NCBI GenBank assembly: GCA_947311845.1
Contig: CAMZMU010000062.1
Location: forward strand, 51,953,365-52,017,364
Direction of reading: 5' to 3'
DNA length: 64,000 nucleotides
From: Poa pratensis
Taxonomy: Eukaryota > Streptophyta > Magnoliopsida > Poales > Poaceae
The notes beneath the pieces were generated by a model that was not told the DNA's origin, did not search any database, and saw nothing but the letters and a program-made list of their open reading frames with translations. Below are positions 1 to 11,094 of the stretch, piece by piece. Position 1 is the stretch's first letter. The number at the start of each line of letters is the position of its first letter. A program made the translations under genes and the position numbers.

Positions 1-1464
1 AATAGACACTGGGGATGAGCTGCTTATTACTGAACTTATGTTTAATGGTAACTGTTTAATATGACCCATTTTATTTTTTTTGTTTACTCTATATGCAATA
101 TTGCAATAATATGTTTATGTGGCTAGGTACATTTAATGATCTCGATCATCATCAAGTTGCTTCTGTTGTTAGCTGCTTTATACCGTGTGAGAAGTCAAGT
201 GAGCAAATACGCCTGAGAAATGAGCTTTCTAAGCCAATGATGCAACTCCAGGAGGCTGGAAGAAAAATAGCTGAGGTGCATACTTGTCGTATCATCACTA
301 TTTTACCATCTCCCTAGTCTCTATACTTGCTTAGGATCTCTGATTTCTCATTCTTGTTTTTTAGGTACAACGAGAGTGCAAATTGGATGTAAATGTGGAG
401 GAATACGTTGAATCAACTTCTAAACCCTACCTGATGGATGTTATATACTCCTGGTCAAAGGTTTGTCGACTATGCATATGCAGTTCACGATGATATAGAT
501 TTTCTTGCCTTTTTGGAAAATTTCCAGGCATTTAGATATCTTATTTTCAATTGTGACACATGATCCTTATCATGTCTAATCTTCCCCATTAGATGCTATT
601 ATACTCTACATTGTTACTGCTACTGCAGTTTTCTTTAACTATATGTCAATCCCTGATTATTATTTTTGACACAGGGCGCCACCTTCGGAGAGGTGATAGA
701 AATGACTGACATTTTCGAAGGAAGCATCATACGGCTAGTTAGGAGGCTCGATGAATTTCTGAATCAGGTACACCAGCTATATTCCTCCACCCCTCTCTGC
801 TTGGAATCTATTTGACCTGTTGCTTCTCGCTACTAGTACCTAAATCACCTGGATAATCAGAATATTCCCCTTTGATTATCCCCTTCGGATCAGAATGCAT
901 GTGAATCAAAATTGTCAGCATTTGACTATCTCCTTTGGATCAATGTGTATGTGAATTGAAAAGCAAAGAGGTGACACGCCGAATATGATGAAATCTGACG
1001 AACAAGTTGAAAGTCTAGCTAAAATCATCTGGAAGCGAAGAGGTTAAACCGACTTTAGTTATTTTACTGCCTGATTTCATAGCTTGGCGTAGTAAATAGG
1101 TGTTGTTTATTTGGATGTAGACGTGGCTTGCGGTTCTTCTATACAAAGAAATGTAGCTACATATGTAAGTAAATGTTTCACTAGTTCTGTTTATCTCCAT
1201 ATATGAACTTTGATTGGCATCCACTTTGTTCTGCGCCCCTTCTCTGCATGCCCACCACTTCACTTTTCTGTTACAAAGTGTGTACTTAGTCAAGAAATTT
1301 AAATTGCCTCGTTTTCCTTCTCGGGCCAACTGACTATGTTAATCTGTTACCAGCTAAAAGCTGCTGCTGAAGCTGTTGGGGAGGTTAACCTTGAGAGCAA
1401 GTTTGGATCGGCGAGCGAGAGCTTACGCCGGGGCATCATGTTTGCCAACTCATTGTATCTGTGA
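1..1464 (+). CDS. MTR4/HEN2: MTR4/HEN2-type DExH RNA helicase, 3' end (5' part outside window)
   Basis: Five exons can be joined in frame: 1-47, 127-275, 365-460, 675-767 and 1354-1464, all with GT/AG borders. The product is the C-terminal DSHCT region of a Ski2-like helicase. It reads through DTGDELLITELMFNG, the segment around NDLDHHQVASVVSCFIP, EECYVES-like and DVIYSWSKGATFGE stretches, TDIFEGSIIRLVRRLDEFLNQ, and ends RRGIMFANSLYL followed by TGA. This C-terminus is near invariant in plant MTR4 and HEN2. Family knowledge: these helicases feed nuclear RNA to the 3'-5' exosome (rRNA precursors for MTR4, other nuclear transcripts for HEN2). Which paralog this is cannot be decided from the tail alone. 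The helicase core lies upstream of base 1. No frame lesion is seen. Confidence 0.93.
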
Positions 1465-1900
1465 TCGTTGGAGCTCCAGCAGTTGTACCATATGTGTTAG
1501 CAGAACGAATGTAGTTGCCTTCCTTCTTGTCTCTGACATGGCTTGGAAATGTAGCCCTAATCTGTGGAAGTGTATGTTGTACCCTTCTACTGTTGTAAAC
1601 CCCTTGCGGCAATTGTTTTACCAGAAGATTAGAAGCTATCTGCTCTACATCAACTTATATTTCATACAGTACATGTATACATCAGGAGGTGGTGAATTTT
1701 TGTAAGTGCTTAGGGGCCTGAATTGGTGCCAAGTTTTATTACACCTGTCTCATTTTGGACATCATTATGTGATGATGTTGTTAGGAGGTCTTGGTTGCGT
1801 TGTCACCAAGCAGTTCTTTTTCTGTTGGCACGGCATGTGTTATGGAATCTGGTTGACTACTAAAATTTTAGACTGCCGATGAAAGTTGCAAGCTAGTCAG
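1465..1900 (+). other. 3' UTR and intergenic stretch after the MTR4/HEN2-type gene
   Basis: No coding signal of its own is visible. The first few hundred bases are T-rich and probably form the 3' UTR of the helicase. The stretch ends at a plausible splice acceptor (ctagtcag) that opens the next exon-like block. Confidence 0.5.
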
Positions 1901-2678
1901 GTACCCCAAGAAATATACCTCTGCGGATTCTCAGTGATGCTAGGTCAAGGGCCTACTTCAGAGATGATGCAATGGACTTTGTCCTCAAAAGACAACATTG
2001 GTCACTGGACGGCGACAAACTGTTGTTAGAATGGGTAAACCCAAGGGAAGCAGATAAGAATGTTGATGACTGCCAATTCAGGTACATCTCTGTTCCAATC
2101 AGAGTATATTTATTTATTTTGAATTTTAAACCGCACTATATAAAGCTAGTCCGATCAGAGTATATGGTGTGCTAGAAGGATGTAGATTGTAGAACACCCC
2201 TTTTGATAGGATTTGTTATGGATAAAGTAGCTCAGCCTTCAGATCTGCATCCACTACCTAAAATCGCAATGACTGTTCGGAAGGATTAATGTTCAGGCAT
2301 ATGCAAAAATGGATATTAGTAATATAATGAAAGATAATATTCAAATATTATGTCTCAAAATGAATACATCCTATTCTGTTTGAACTGTGACAAAGTCAAG
2401 AGAATCTGCATTTTCTGTGTGAGTGATGTTCCCCTCGATGCAACATTCCCCTCGATGCAACATTGTCCTAATAGAAGCTAATTATGCACCTCCAAAACAT
2501 AACAGCTAATACAGCTTCCGTTTCATTCTCTTGTATTGGAGTTTCATTCTCTTGTATTGGAATCTGGACCTCTCAAGCAACAAAAACCCCTCAGGTTGCT
2601 TTCGAGCAATCAAAGGAGTTCAGGGAGCAATACAAAAACATGATGACCATTCATGGTTGCATGCCAGGAACTCCGTAA
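1901..2678 (+). pseudogene. Two exon-like blocks of an unrecognised gene (probable 3' fragment)
   Basis: Block A (1901 to about 2092) is open throughout, bordered by an acceptor at 1900 and a donor after CAATTCAG. It encodes a residue mix typical of a real protein, including RAYFRDDAMDFVLKRQHW, SLDGDKLLLEWVNPREAD and KNVDDCQF. Block B (2595-2678) follows a consensus acceptor and encodes VAFEQSKEFREQYKNMM then TIHGCMPGTP and a TAA stop. I do not recognise the family. There is no 5' part, because the helicase 3' UTR lies directly upstream. It is either a truncated copy or the last exons of a gene whose start was lost. It would converge on APC13, with the copia element between them. Short tandem duplications lie between and before the blocks (16 bp x2 near 2431-2465, 21 bp x2 near 2520-2562). 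Confidence 0.4.
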
Positions 2679-2733
2679 ACGACCAACATGCTCATATTGT
2701 CACTTCAGAATTAAGAACGAGATACAGAGTGGG

Positions 2734-4170
2734 ATGAGCCAGTTCTCCAACCAGTAGCTGCAGTTCATGAGCTTGTTCCACCACCGAACGGCTGTCAACC
2801 ATTCGGAAGTCATGGTACAACTCATTAACATACAACTCACGCCCTGCATCAGCCTCTCCATACTTTCGCTCCAGGGCATCCCAGAGTTCAGCAGGACTGG
2901 TGTAGCTCATGTAAATGTCACACAGCTGGTCGGTCAAGAGGGAGAGAAGGCAACCCAGGGCCGTGTCACTGGACACCTCCAAGTCACGCTGCTGAGTTTG
3001 CGTGAGTGGATGCTGTGGGGAAATCACCCACCACAGATTCATACTCATCAGCCAGAACTTGACCCTGGTTTGCCATCTCTTAAAGTTTTCACCCCCAAAA
3101 CGTTCCGGTTTCAACAGATCAGTTGTTCCAGCCATTGCACTTAAATAAAGATTCTGGATTGTTGGAAATAAAGCAATGCATGTATACATTAGCCTAACTC
3201 TGAATTCCCACAATGATGACAGAAGAACACTATGCAGTTTAAACACACTTTGATCACCAGATTTAAACAAGATATAAACTGGAGCAGCTAATATGTAAAA
3301 CATAAAGCCTAACCAAACTAGAAGCCAAAACGGCTCACAAAGAATTAAGATCATAAGGCAGTACGTAACAATCTGTCCACTTGACATCAAAATTCAGTCA
3401 ACTGAAAAGTGAATACCTTAACTGAAGAGGAGAGTCGATGAAGTCGTTAACACACTGTAGTTGATGCAGATTGGAAGCAGAGTTGATGCAGATTGAAGTG
3501 CGAGCAGGCGTGCGAACACTTCCCAGAATCTTTATCACCTGGCACTCCGTGCGAGTCAGCAACCAGGTGGAGATCGGAGACCACTGCTCTTCCTCCTCTG
3601 CTGCACGGCAGAGAAGGAACGGCAAGTTTTCCTGATGGCGAGCCAAGTACGAGCTATGAGATGAGTTTTCTGTTGTGTGCTTTTCTCTCCAGGGACGTCT
3701 CCCTTAAATAGAGGCTCGGCCCTTAACAAACTCAGTGCGCACGATTGCCTAAACTCTAGGATCCGCCCCCTAGATTTTCTCCTTCTCGTTCAGTCTGTTG
3801 CAACACGTTTGTACGTGCAGACTTATCCAGCAAGATGAACGCGAGGCAGTCGTGGGAGGTTGTTATTCATTTGAATCATCCAACTGTATCAGTCCAGATA
3901 CGTCCTCTAGAATATGTACAAACTCTCTTGCGAAACCTCCTTCGACTCGTGTCAGATTTCATCAAGAAAAGATTGAACAAATTCATGCTCTGGACTTAAC
4001 TGAACCTGTACTGTTGCTGTAGTGTGACACAGTTTCAGAACTGAGAACTGGTCTCTCGTGTGACTCAAACAAATATACAAACCTACCACCGTGATATTTT
4101 TCCACATAGGAGAATGAGAATTTACTTAACATTGCTTATTCAGCTCAAGTTAATAATCATTTTCCTAACA
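2734..4170 (-). repeat. Direct repeat copy A: copia LTR plus leader and truncated gag start
   Basis: This copy matches 8193-9628 almost base for base. Its right edge at 4170 is next to an internal purine tract (TTTTGGTGGGGA on the minus strand), as expected for a 3' LTR start. Its left edge at 2734 is an abrupt break inside gag. The gag start (ATG at 3135) is open to the break and keeps the reading frame that the downstream full copy has lost. Confidence 0.88.
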
Positions 4171-4711
4171 ATCCCCACCAAAATTTCACGGTCTTCAGCA
4201 GCTCGTTCTTTGGCTTTAATATACCAGCTGTGTGATATAGACCCCTGAAGGGTTGAGCTATATCTAGCAAATAGGATCCACTTCATTACAACTGAACAAT
4301 GGAAATATCCTTGAATTGTCAGTCTTGTGTAACTAGGTCTCTCCTTAATGCATTGCTGATACTAGGCCACCTGAAACCAGGCCTTCGGTTGAAGCATTAC
4401 GGTCTTGCTTCCTAGTCTTTTCGTGAGCTTATTGAAGTTCACCCAAACTTCACTGATTTCGACCATAATCAAGCTCATATAGGTATATCCTTCCAAGAGT
4501 ACCCTGCTAGATGGTATCTCACCAGTTAAACTGGTCTTTAGGATATATTAAGACAGAATGTCAGCCTTCCAAGCAGTACATTAGAGTACTCATCATACAA
4601 CAGGAAATGGGGACTAAAATTGTACTCTCTTGTCAATCAATACTTTGTTTTTCCTTTACTCTCTTCACGGGATCTCCGATCACAAGAGCAAGGTTACTGG
4701 TATTGAGAGAC

Positions 4712-7117
4712 TCATGTGGGTCTCAAACCCATTTCCCTTGATATTCCATCTATCACTGCCCGTGATAAGCCTTTTGTGAAAGGGTCTGCCAAGTTTTTAG
4801 ATGTATTAATATAATCTACGGCTATGACCCCTGTATTTCTCAGGGATCTCACAGACTTAATCCGCCGTTTCACATGCCTTGAGGACTTTAGATTATCTTT
4901 TGAGCTTTTGACTTTAGTGATAACAGTTTGGTTATCACAATTCATTAGGATAGCAGGAATAGGCTTTTCCACCATAGGCATATCCATCAACAGCTCACGT
5001 AACCACTCCGCCTCTACGGTGGCAGTATCTAGTGCTACCAGTTCAGCCTCCATAGTTGATCTTGTAAGAATAGTTTGCTTACGAGACCTCCATGAAACTG
5101 CAGCACCTCCCAAAGTAAATACATAGCCACTTGTTGCTTTGATCTCATCGGCATCTGAGATCCAATTTGAGTCACTATACCCTTCTAGTACAGCAGGATA
5201 CCCAGTATAGTGAAGTCCATACATAGAAGTTCCTTTCAAGTATCTCAACACACGTTCAAGTGCGACCCAGTGATCATTTCCAGGATTAGAGTTAAATCTA
5301 CTCAGTTTGCTTACTGCATAGGAAATGTCTGGTCTTGTCGCACTAGCTAGATACATGAGAGAACCGGTTATTTGGGAATATCTTAATTGATCTACAACTT
5401 GTCCTCTGTTTTTGCGCAGCTTGAGGCTTGGGTCATATGGTGTTGGAGACATTTTAGTGTCACTGAAACCAAACCGGTTCAGCATTTTCTCCACATAATG
5501 AGATTGACTCAAGGTAATCCCATTCTCACCTTTCAGCAATTTAATGTTAAGTATAACATCTGCTTCCCCTAAATCCTTCATGTCAAAATTATGAGACAAG
5601 TATGACTTAGTGTCATTTATCACATTAATATTAGTCCCAAAAATTAGAATGTCATCTACGTATAAACATAGAACTACACCCTCACCCTTATCAAATTTAT
5701 GGTACACACATTTATCAGCATCGTTCACCAAATAGCCAACAGACGTCAATGTTTTATCAAACTTTTCATGCCACTGTTTTGGTGCCTGCTTAAGACCGTA
5801 GAGAGATTTCTTTAATTTACAAACCATATTCTCATTACCTTTAACAACAAAACCATCAGGCTGCTGCATATAAATCTCTTCTTCAAGCTCTCCATTTAAG
5901 AAGGCTGTTTTTACATCCATTTGATGTATCAAGAGATTATATGAAGTGGCTAATGCAATAAGCACACGAATTGTTGTTAATCTTGCAACAGGAGCATATG
6001 TGTCAAAGAAATCTTCTCCCTCTTTTTGGGTAAACCCTTTGGCCACAAGCCTAGCTTTATATTTGTCTATTGTACCATCTGGTTTTAGTTTTCTTTTGAA
6101 AATCCATTTGCATCCAACAGGTTTACAACCCACAGGACAAGGACAAACCTCCCACGTCCCATTTGACAAAATGGAGTCCATTTCACTCTGCACAGCCTCT
6201 TTCCAGTAATCTGCATCTGGAGATGCGTAGGCTTCAGATATGGACCTAGGTTCATCATCCACTAAATAAACAGCGAAATCATCTCCAAAGGATTTTTCGA
6301 TCCTCTGTCTTTTGCTCCTTCTTGGAACTATTTCCTCACTGTTAATTTCTTCATTTGGACATTCAGTAGAGACTATGGGTTCAGGTAAATGTTCAGGAAC
6401 AGTATTTGAGTTACTGTATGGTGCTTCATTTTTCTTTAAGGGAAAAATGGTTTCAAAGAAAGTTGCATCAGAAGATTCAATCACCGTATTAATATGAATA
6501 TCTGCAACTTCAGATTTTATCACCAAGAATCTATAGGCAATCGAGTTTTTCGCATAACCCAAGAACACACAGTCAATCGTTTTTGGTCCTAGTTTTCTCT
6601 TTTTGATTGCTGGTACATTCACCTTAGCTAGGCAGCCCCATGCACGTAGAAACCTTAGAGTAGGTTTCCTTCCCTTCCATCCTTCATATGGAGTAATTTC
6701 TCCTTTTGATGTAGGAACTCTGTTTAGAATATAACATGCTGCCAGAACAGCTTCACCCCACCATGACTTAGGTAAACTGGCGCTGTCCAGCATGGCATTC
6801 ACCAGGTCTGTAAGCGTTCGATTTTTCCTCTCAGCCACTCCATTGGATTGTGGAGAATATGGAGCTGTTGTTTCATGTATAATTCCATGTTCAGCACAGA
6901 ATTCAGAAAACTCATGAGAAATATATTCTCCTCCTCTATCTGACCGTAAACGTTTGATTTTCTTACTAAGTTGTGTTTCTACTTCTGCCTTATAAATTTT
7001 GAAACAATCTAAAGCTTCATCTTTCGTTTTCACCAAGTAAATGTAGCACCATCTTGTTGCATCATCAATTAGAGTCATCATATACCGTTTCCCTGCTCTA
7101 GTTAGAACACCATTCAT
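4712..7117 (-). CDS. Copia integrase core, reverse transcriptase and RNase H
   Basis: One open frame of about 801 codons. The integrase core has the DDE-type features [18 protein letters not shown] and [15 protein letters not shown]. The reverse transcriptase has [46 protein letters not shown] and the catalytic [10 protein letters not shown]. The C-terminal RNase H has [20 protein letters not shown] and [10 protein letters not shown]. It lacks its natural start because frame breaks near 7132-7156 cut it from gag-protease. About 540 bases without an ORF follow, before the purine tract and LTR. Confidence 0.92.
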   Translation of the reverse strand: MNGVLTRAGKRYMMTLIDDATRWCYIYLVKTKDEALDCFKIYKAEVETQLSKKIKRLRSDRGGEYISHEFSEFCAEHGIIHETTAPYSPQSNGVAERKNRTLTDLVNAMLDSASLPKSWWGEAVLAACYILNRVPTSKGEITPYEGWKGRKPTLRFLRAWGCLAKVNVPAIKKRKLGPKTIDCVFLGYAKNSIAYRFLVIKSEVADIHINTVIESSDATFFETIFPLKKNEAPYSNSNTVPEHLPEPIVSTECPNEEINSEEIVPRRSKRQRIEKSFGDDFAVYLVDDEPRSISEAYASPDADYWKEAVQSEMDSILSNGTWEVCPCPVGCKPVGCKWIFKRKLKPDGTIDKYKARLVAKGFTQKEGEDFFDTYAPVARLTTIRVLIALATSYNLLIHQMDVKTAFLNGELEEEIYMQQPDGFVVKGNENMVCKLKKSLYGLKQAPKQWHEKFDKTLTSVGYLVNDADKCVYHKFDKGEGVVLCLYVDDILIFGTNINVINDTKSYLSHNFDMKDLGEADVILNIKLLKGENGITLSQSHYVEKMLNRFGFSDTKMSPTPYDPSLKLRKNRGQVVDQLRYSQITGSLMYLASATRPDISYAVSKLSRFNSNPGNDHWVALERVLRYLKGTSMYGLHYTGYPAVLEGYSDSNWISDADEIKATSGYVFTLGGAAVSWRSRKQTILTRSTMEAELVALDTATVEAEWLRELLMDMPMVEKPIPAILMNCDNQTVITKVKSSKDNLKSSRHVKRRIKSVRSLRNTGVIAVDYINTSKNLADPFTKGLSRAVIDGISREMGLRPT

Positions 7118-7151
7118 TTCACATAAATCGAATGGATTAAATCAAGAGGTG

Positions 7152-8593
7152 CTAGGCCTTTTCTCCCACAGCCTTAAAAGGCTTCCGTGGTTGCTTTGCT
7201 TGAGCGCACACCTGGCACTTTGATCCTCTAACTATGGAAAGGTTTGGAATCAGATCAAGTTTGCAAAGACGAACTATTCGATCATAATTGATATGACATA
7301 AACGAGAATGCCACACATCAGCATCTCTCGCAGGGTTCGAACTAACTGAAGAACTAGACACATAGTTTAGGAGATTTAAATCATCAAAAACAGACAAGCG
7401 GAACAAGCCTCCACTGTCATAACCTTTTCCTATGAATTGACCAAACCTAGAAACAATAAATTTGTTCGACTCAAAGACTAACTTATGACCATCACGACAT
7501 AGCAGTGAACCGCTAATGAGGTTCCTATTTATTAAAGGAACATGCTGTACATTCTTCAGTGACAGAGTCTTCCCAGATGTGAGTTTGAGCTCCACTCTAC
7601 CAGTTCCGTGTACAGCAGCCCTTGTTCCATTGCCCATCATGACGGTGGAACTACTGCTAGCCTGGTAAGAAGTAAACAAATTGTAATCAGCACAAACATG
7701 AACATTAGCGCCAGTATCTAACCACCAATCAGTGGATTTACAAGCAATAAGAACACTAGGTACATACCCAGATCCTTCTCCTGGTTCACTAACAGTAACA
7801 TGAGCAGCTTGCTGATTATTCTTCTTGCCTTTGCGCTGATGACACTTCCTAGCCAAGTGACCAGGTTCACCGCACACAAAGCAGTTGAAGTCACCCTTGT
7901 TTTTCTTCTTCTTAAAGTCAGTGGTTTGTTTGGCCCCTTTTCCTTTGTTCTTGAAGTTCTTTGAGTTTCCAGCCCCACCATGAACCACATTAGCATTTGA
8001 GGTATCCTGGTTGGAGGATCGTGGCACATCTTTAGCTCTGGCCTTTTCCTCAACATCGAGAGAGGCAATTAGACCTTCAACTGTCATTGCCTCCCTTCGA
8101 TGCTTGAGACTTGTAGCAAAACTCCTCCAGGTTGGAGGGAGTTTGGCAATTATGCCACCAACTACAAATTTGTCAGGCAGAACAGCACCAAAATGAGCCA
8201 GTTCTCCAACCAGTAGCTGCAGTTCATGAGCTTGTTCCACCACCGAACGGCTGTCAACCATTCGGAAGTCATGGTACAACTCATTAACATACAACTCACG
8301 CCCTGCATCAGCCTCTCCATACTTTCGCTCCAGGGCATCCCAGAGTTCAGCAGGACTGTGTAGCTCATGTAAATGTCACACAGCTGGTCGGTCAAGAGGG
8401 AGAGAAGGCAACCCAGGGCCGTGTCACTGGACACCTCCAAGTCACGCTGCTGAGTTTGCGTGAGTGGATGCTGTGGGGAAATCACCCACCACAGATTCAT
8501 ACTCATCAGCCAGAACTTGACCCTGGTTTGCCATCTCTTAAAGTTTTCACCCCCAAAACGTTCCGGTTTCAACAGATCAGTTGTTCCAGCCAT
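7152..8593 (-). pseudogene. Copia gag, protease and start of the integrase region (frameshifted)
   Basis: Translation starts at the ATG at 8593 (MAGTTDLLKPERFGG). The product shows a UBN2-type gag domain, a CCHC zinc knuckle (CFVCGEPGHLARKC), an aspartic protease active site (WLDTGANVHVC) and a GAG-pre-integrase zinc motif with H..H and C..C (WHSRLCHINY, KCQVCAQAKQP). A single-base loss near 8358, seen by comparison with the other copy, breaks gag into two frames. Two further one-base losses near 7156 and 7132 separate this block from the integrase core. The element is unlikely to be autonomous as written. Confidence 0.85.
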
Positions 8594-9628
8594 TGCACTT
8601 AAATAAAGATTCTGGATTGTTGGAAATAAAGCAATGCATGTATACATTAGCCTAACTCTGAATTCCCACAATGATGACAGAAGAACACTATGCAGTTTAA
8701 ACACACTTTGATCACCAGATTTAAACAAGATATAAACTGGAGCAGCTAATATGTAAAACATAAAGCCTAACCAAACTAGAAGCCAAAACGGCTCACAAAG
8801 AATTAAGATCATAAGGCAGTACGTAACAATCTGTCCACTTGACATCAAAATTCAGTCAACTGAAAAGTGAATACCTTAACTGAAGAGGAGAGTCGATGAA
8901 GTCGTTAACACACTGTAGTTGATGCAGATTGGAAGCAGAGTTGATGCAGATTGAAGTGCGAGCAGGCGTGCGAACACTTCCCAGAATCTTTATCACCCGG
9001 CACTCCGTGCGAGTCAGCAACCAGGCGGAGATCGGAGACCACTGCTCTTCCTCCTCTGCTGCACGGCAGAGAAGGAACGGCAAGTTTTCCTGATGGCGAG
9101 CCAAGTACGAGCTATGAGATGAGTTTTCTGTTGTGTGCTTTTCTCTCCAGGGACGTCTCCCTTAAATAGAGGCTCGGCCCTTAACAAACTCAGTGCGCAC
9201 GATTGCCTAAACTCTAGGATCCGCCCCCTAGATTTTCTCCTTCTCGTTCAGTCTGTTGCAACACGTTTGTACGTGCAGACTTATCCAGCAAGATGAACGC
9301 GAGGCAGTCGTGGGAGGTTGTTATTCATTTGAATCATCCAACTGTATCAGTCCAGATACGTCCTCTAGAATATGTACAAACTCTCTTGCGAAACCTCCTT
9401 CGACTCGTGTCAGATTTCATCAAGAAAAGATTGAACAAATTCATGCTCTGGACTTAACTGAACCTGTACTGTTGCTGTAGTGTGACACAGTTTCAGAACT
9501 GAGAACTGGTCTCTCGTGTGACTCAAACAAATATACAAACCTACCACCGTGATATTTTTCCACATAGGAGAATGAGAATTTACTTAACATTGCTTATTCA
9601 GCTCAAGTTAATAATCATTTTCCTAACA
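8193..9628 (-). repeat. Direct repeat copy B: 5' LTR, leader and start of gag of the full copia element
   Basis: The minus-strand LTR begins TGTTAGGAAA at 9628. The near-identity to 2734-4170 ends at 8193, where this copy continues into intact internal gag sequence. One base is missing relative to copy A near 8358 (actgtg here, actggtg in A). Confidence 0.88.
9161..9168 (-). promoter_or_regulatory. Probable TATA box of the copia LTR promoter (5' LTR)
   Basis: The minus strand reads CTATTTAAGGG, followed by a GC-richer stretch and then the leader. The same motif lies at about 3704-3711 in the other LTR. Its position upstream of the gag leader fits the U3/R border of a copia LTR. Confidence 0.5.
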
Positions 9629-9629
9629 A

Positions 9630-10878
9630 TTATATATTCTCCAAGCCAAAATCCCGCCATACATCCCCTTGTGGTGGCTGGCTTTCCTGATCTGTTAGGT
9701 ATAAAATAATTCATATGAAAAGAATTGTAATACTATACCAGACAGTGACCATACTGACAGCAAATATTTCCCATTCAAATTTCTAAATAATGGCCTAAAA
9801 CTGTAAAGCATTCGCGTTCGACCATTCGTAAAGCTCAGAAATGCACTACAACATTACTTATGCCTAGCAATTAAGAAGATTGAGTTCAGGGTGCTTTTGC
9901 GGTCCAAGTTTCTTCAAAGAGCAAAGATGCAAGCATGTGGTGAAACTTTTATCATCGGGACACAATCTGAAAATTGCATCAGAAACCTGATTCAAGGCTA
10001 TTTTTCTGGACCAGGAAAGAATGTCATTTGATCAACTGAAACAAGTTTTACGAACAAAGTTGTTAACAGAAAGCATGATCCAGTCAAACTTGGGCCAAGC
10101 AAGCAATTGTGGATATTAGTTTACTGCTCAATAAAATCAATAAACTTTGACCTCCACGTCATACGCCATCGAGTGCAATAAGACAGCCAACAAAATCCTG
10201 GCGTGATAGAAGATGTCTACAAGTGATAAATAATTCAGTCTTAATTTGTTAAAAATGTGTGCTCAAGCTCAATCCCATACAGCAGCCAAGATAACTGAGT
10301 TTTAATGCGGCATCTCTACCGCAAATAAGGCAGCTCCCTTTTCGTTACATGCAGTAATGAACTATCGTGGTATTGGTAATTAAGGGCGGCGCGCACCACA
10401 CCAGCAAGAACAGAACAATAGCCTACAACCACATTTTTGGCTGGGGAAGCTATGTGCCAAACGTGACATTTCTCGCAGTTTAGTTACACAAGTTAACCTC
10501 GCATCGCAATCTGGAAAACCGTGACACCCATCAATAACCTATCTGAGCGCAACCGAGGTTCGCATCGTGGTCACGGCCAGATGCAGATCGGAATTGACCT
10601 CGAACTCATCACCCAAAGTAAGCGATCTCCAAGCGAAACGGATGGAAAGGAAGGGACGAGAGCGTACTTGCGGGCGCTGGTTCCTCGGCGTCCTCGGTCT
10701 TCACGGCCATGGCCGGCGGCACGGGGATATCTGCAGCACCATTGCGTGAGCGGATGGATTCGGGCTAGTTGGACGCGGAAGGGGGGAAGGCGCGTGTACC
10801 GTCGGCGGGGAGGGTGTCGCGCATCCACTGCTCGTCGACGATGTCGATGAGGATGCCCAGGCTCAGGCTCAGGTCCAT
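9630..10878 (-). CDS. APC13: APC13, anaphase-promoting complex subunit 13
   Basis: There are three exons on the minus strand: 10878-10800, 10730-10668 and 9691-9630, with phases 1 and 1 and GT/AG borders. They give a 67-residue protein starting [20 protein letters not shown], then [20 protein letters not shown], and ending [12 protein letters not shown]. Family knowledge: plant APC13 (BONSAI in Arabidopsis) is a tiny stabilising subunit of the APC/C ubiquitin ligase, and the [17 protein letters not shown] block is its signature. Exons 1 and 2 are too short for a simple ORF search, and intron 2 is 976 bases. The stop codon (9632-9630) is followed by a single T and then the copia LTR. The native 3' UTR is therefore cut away, and transcript ends must lie in the LTR. 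The coding region itself is intact. Confidence 0.93.
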
Positions 10879-11033
10879 CTTCTCCTAGGCCGGTCGTCTC
10901 CTCTACTCTCCCGTCGGTCGCCGCCGCCGCCGCCGGAGTCGTGTCGCTGGAGACTGGAGGTGGAGTGGGACGAAGGGAATGAGCTGTATTTACCCGGCCC
11001 GTGTGCTTCTGGGCTTCTCGGGCTTTAGGCTAC
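10879..11033 (-). promoter_or_regulatory. 5' UTR and proximal promoter of APC13
   Basis: A GC-rich stretch with a short GCC/CGC run (near 10919-10935) lies directly upstream of the APC13 start, typical for a grass housekeeping gene. No clear TATA box is seen. Confidence 0.45.
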
Positions 11034-11094
11034 GAACGCGGCTAGTGAGTTTTTTTCTACGTTTTTTTTTTTTTTTGAACGGGGCTAGTGAGTT
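11034..11094 (-). repeat. 18 bp direct repeat flanking a T-rich tract (tail-only insertion)
   Basis: GAACGCGGCTAGTGAGTT (11034-11051) and GAACGGGGCTAGTGAGTT (11077-11094) flank 25 T-rich bases. This looks like a target-site duplication around a poly(A) tail inserted on the minus strand, with no element body. Confidence 0.55.

Larger units (their letters stand above)
2734..9628 (-). mobile_element. Composite Ty1-copia LTR retrotransposon (LTR-internal-LTR-truncated gag)
   Basis: Read on the minus strand, the order is 5' LTR (from 9628, starting TGTTAGGAAAATG), gag, protease, integrase, reverse transcriptase and RNase H. This is the copia order, with integrase before RT. A purine-rich tract then leads into a second LTR ending at 4170, followed by a second leader and the first part of gag, cut off at 2734. 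The duplicated block 2734-4170 and 8193-9628 is near identical (three differences seen in about 1,436 bases). The structure is therefore two tandem elements sharing an LTR, the distal one truncated. I could not find a clear tRNA-iMet primer site, so the LTR/leader boundary is unresolved. The very low divergence implies a recent event. Confidence 0.9.

Noticed and set aside
3493..4022. Plus-strand open frames in the copia LTRs (also 8951-9480)
   Set aside because: They lie antisense to the LTR promoter and leader, are duplicated only because the LTR is, and show no protein features.
2734..9628. The whole 1.44 kb direct repeat as the LTR, because it happens to begin near TG and end in CA
   Set aside because: The far end lies inside the gag coding frame, which continues without a break into the internal region of the full copy, so it cannot be an LTR terminus.
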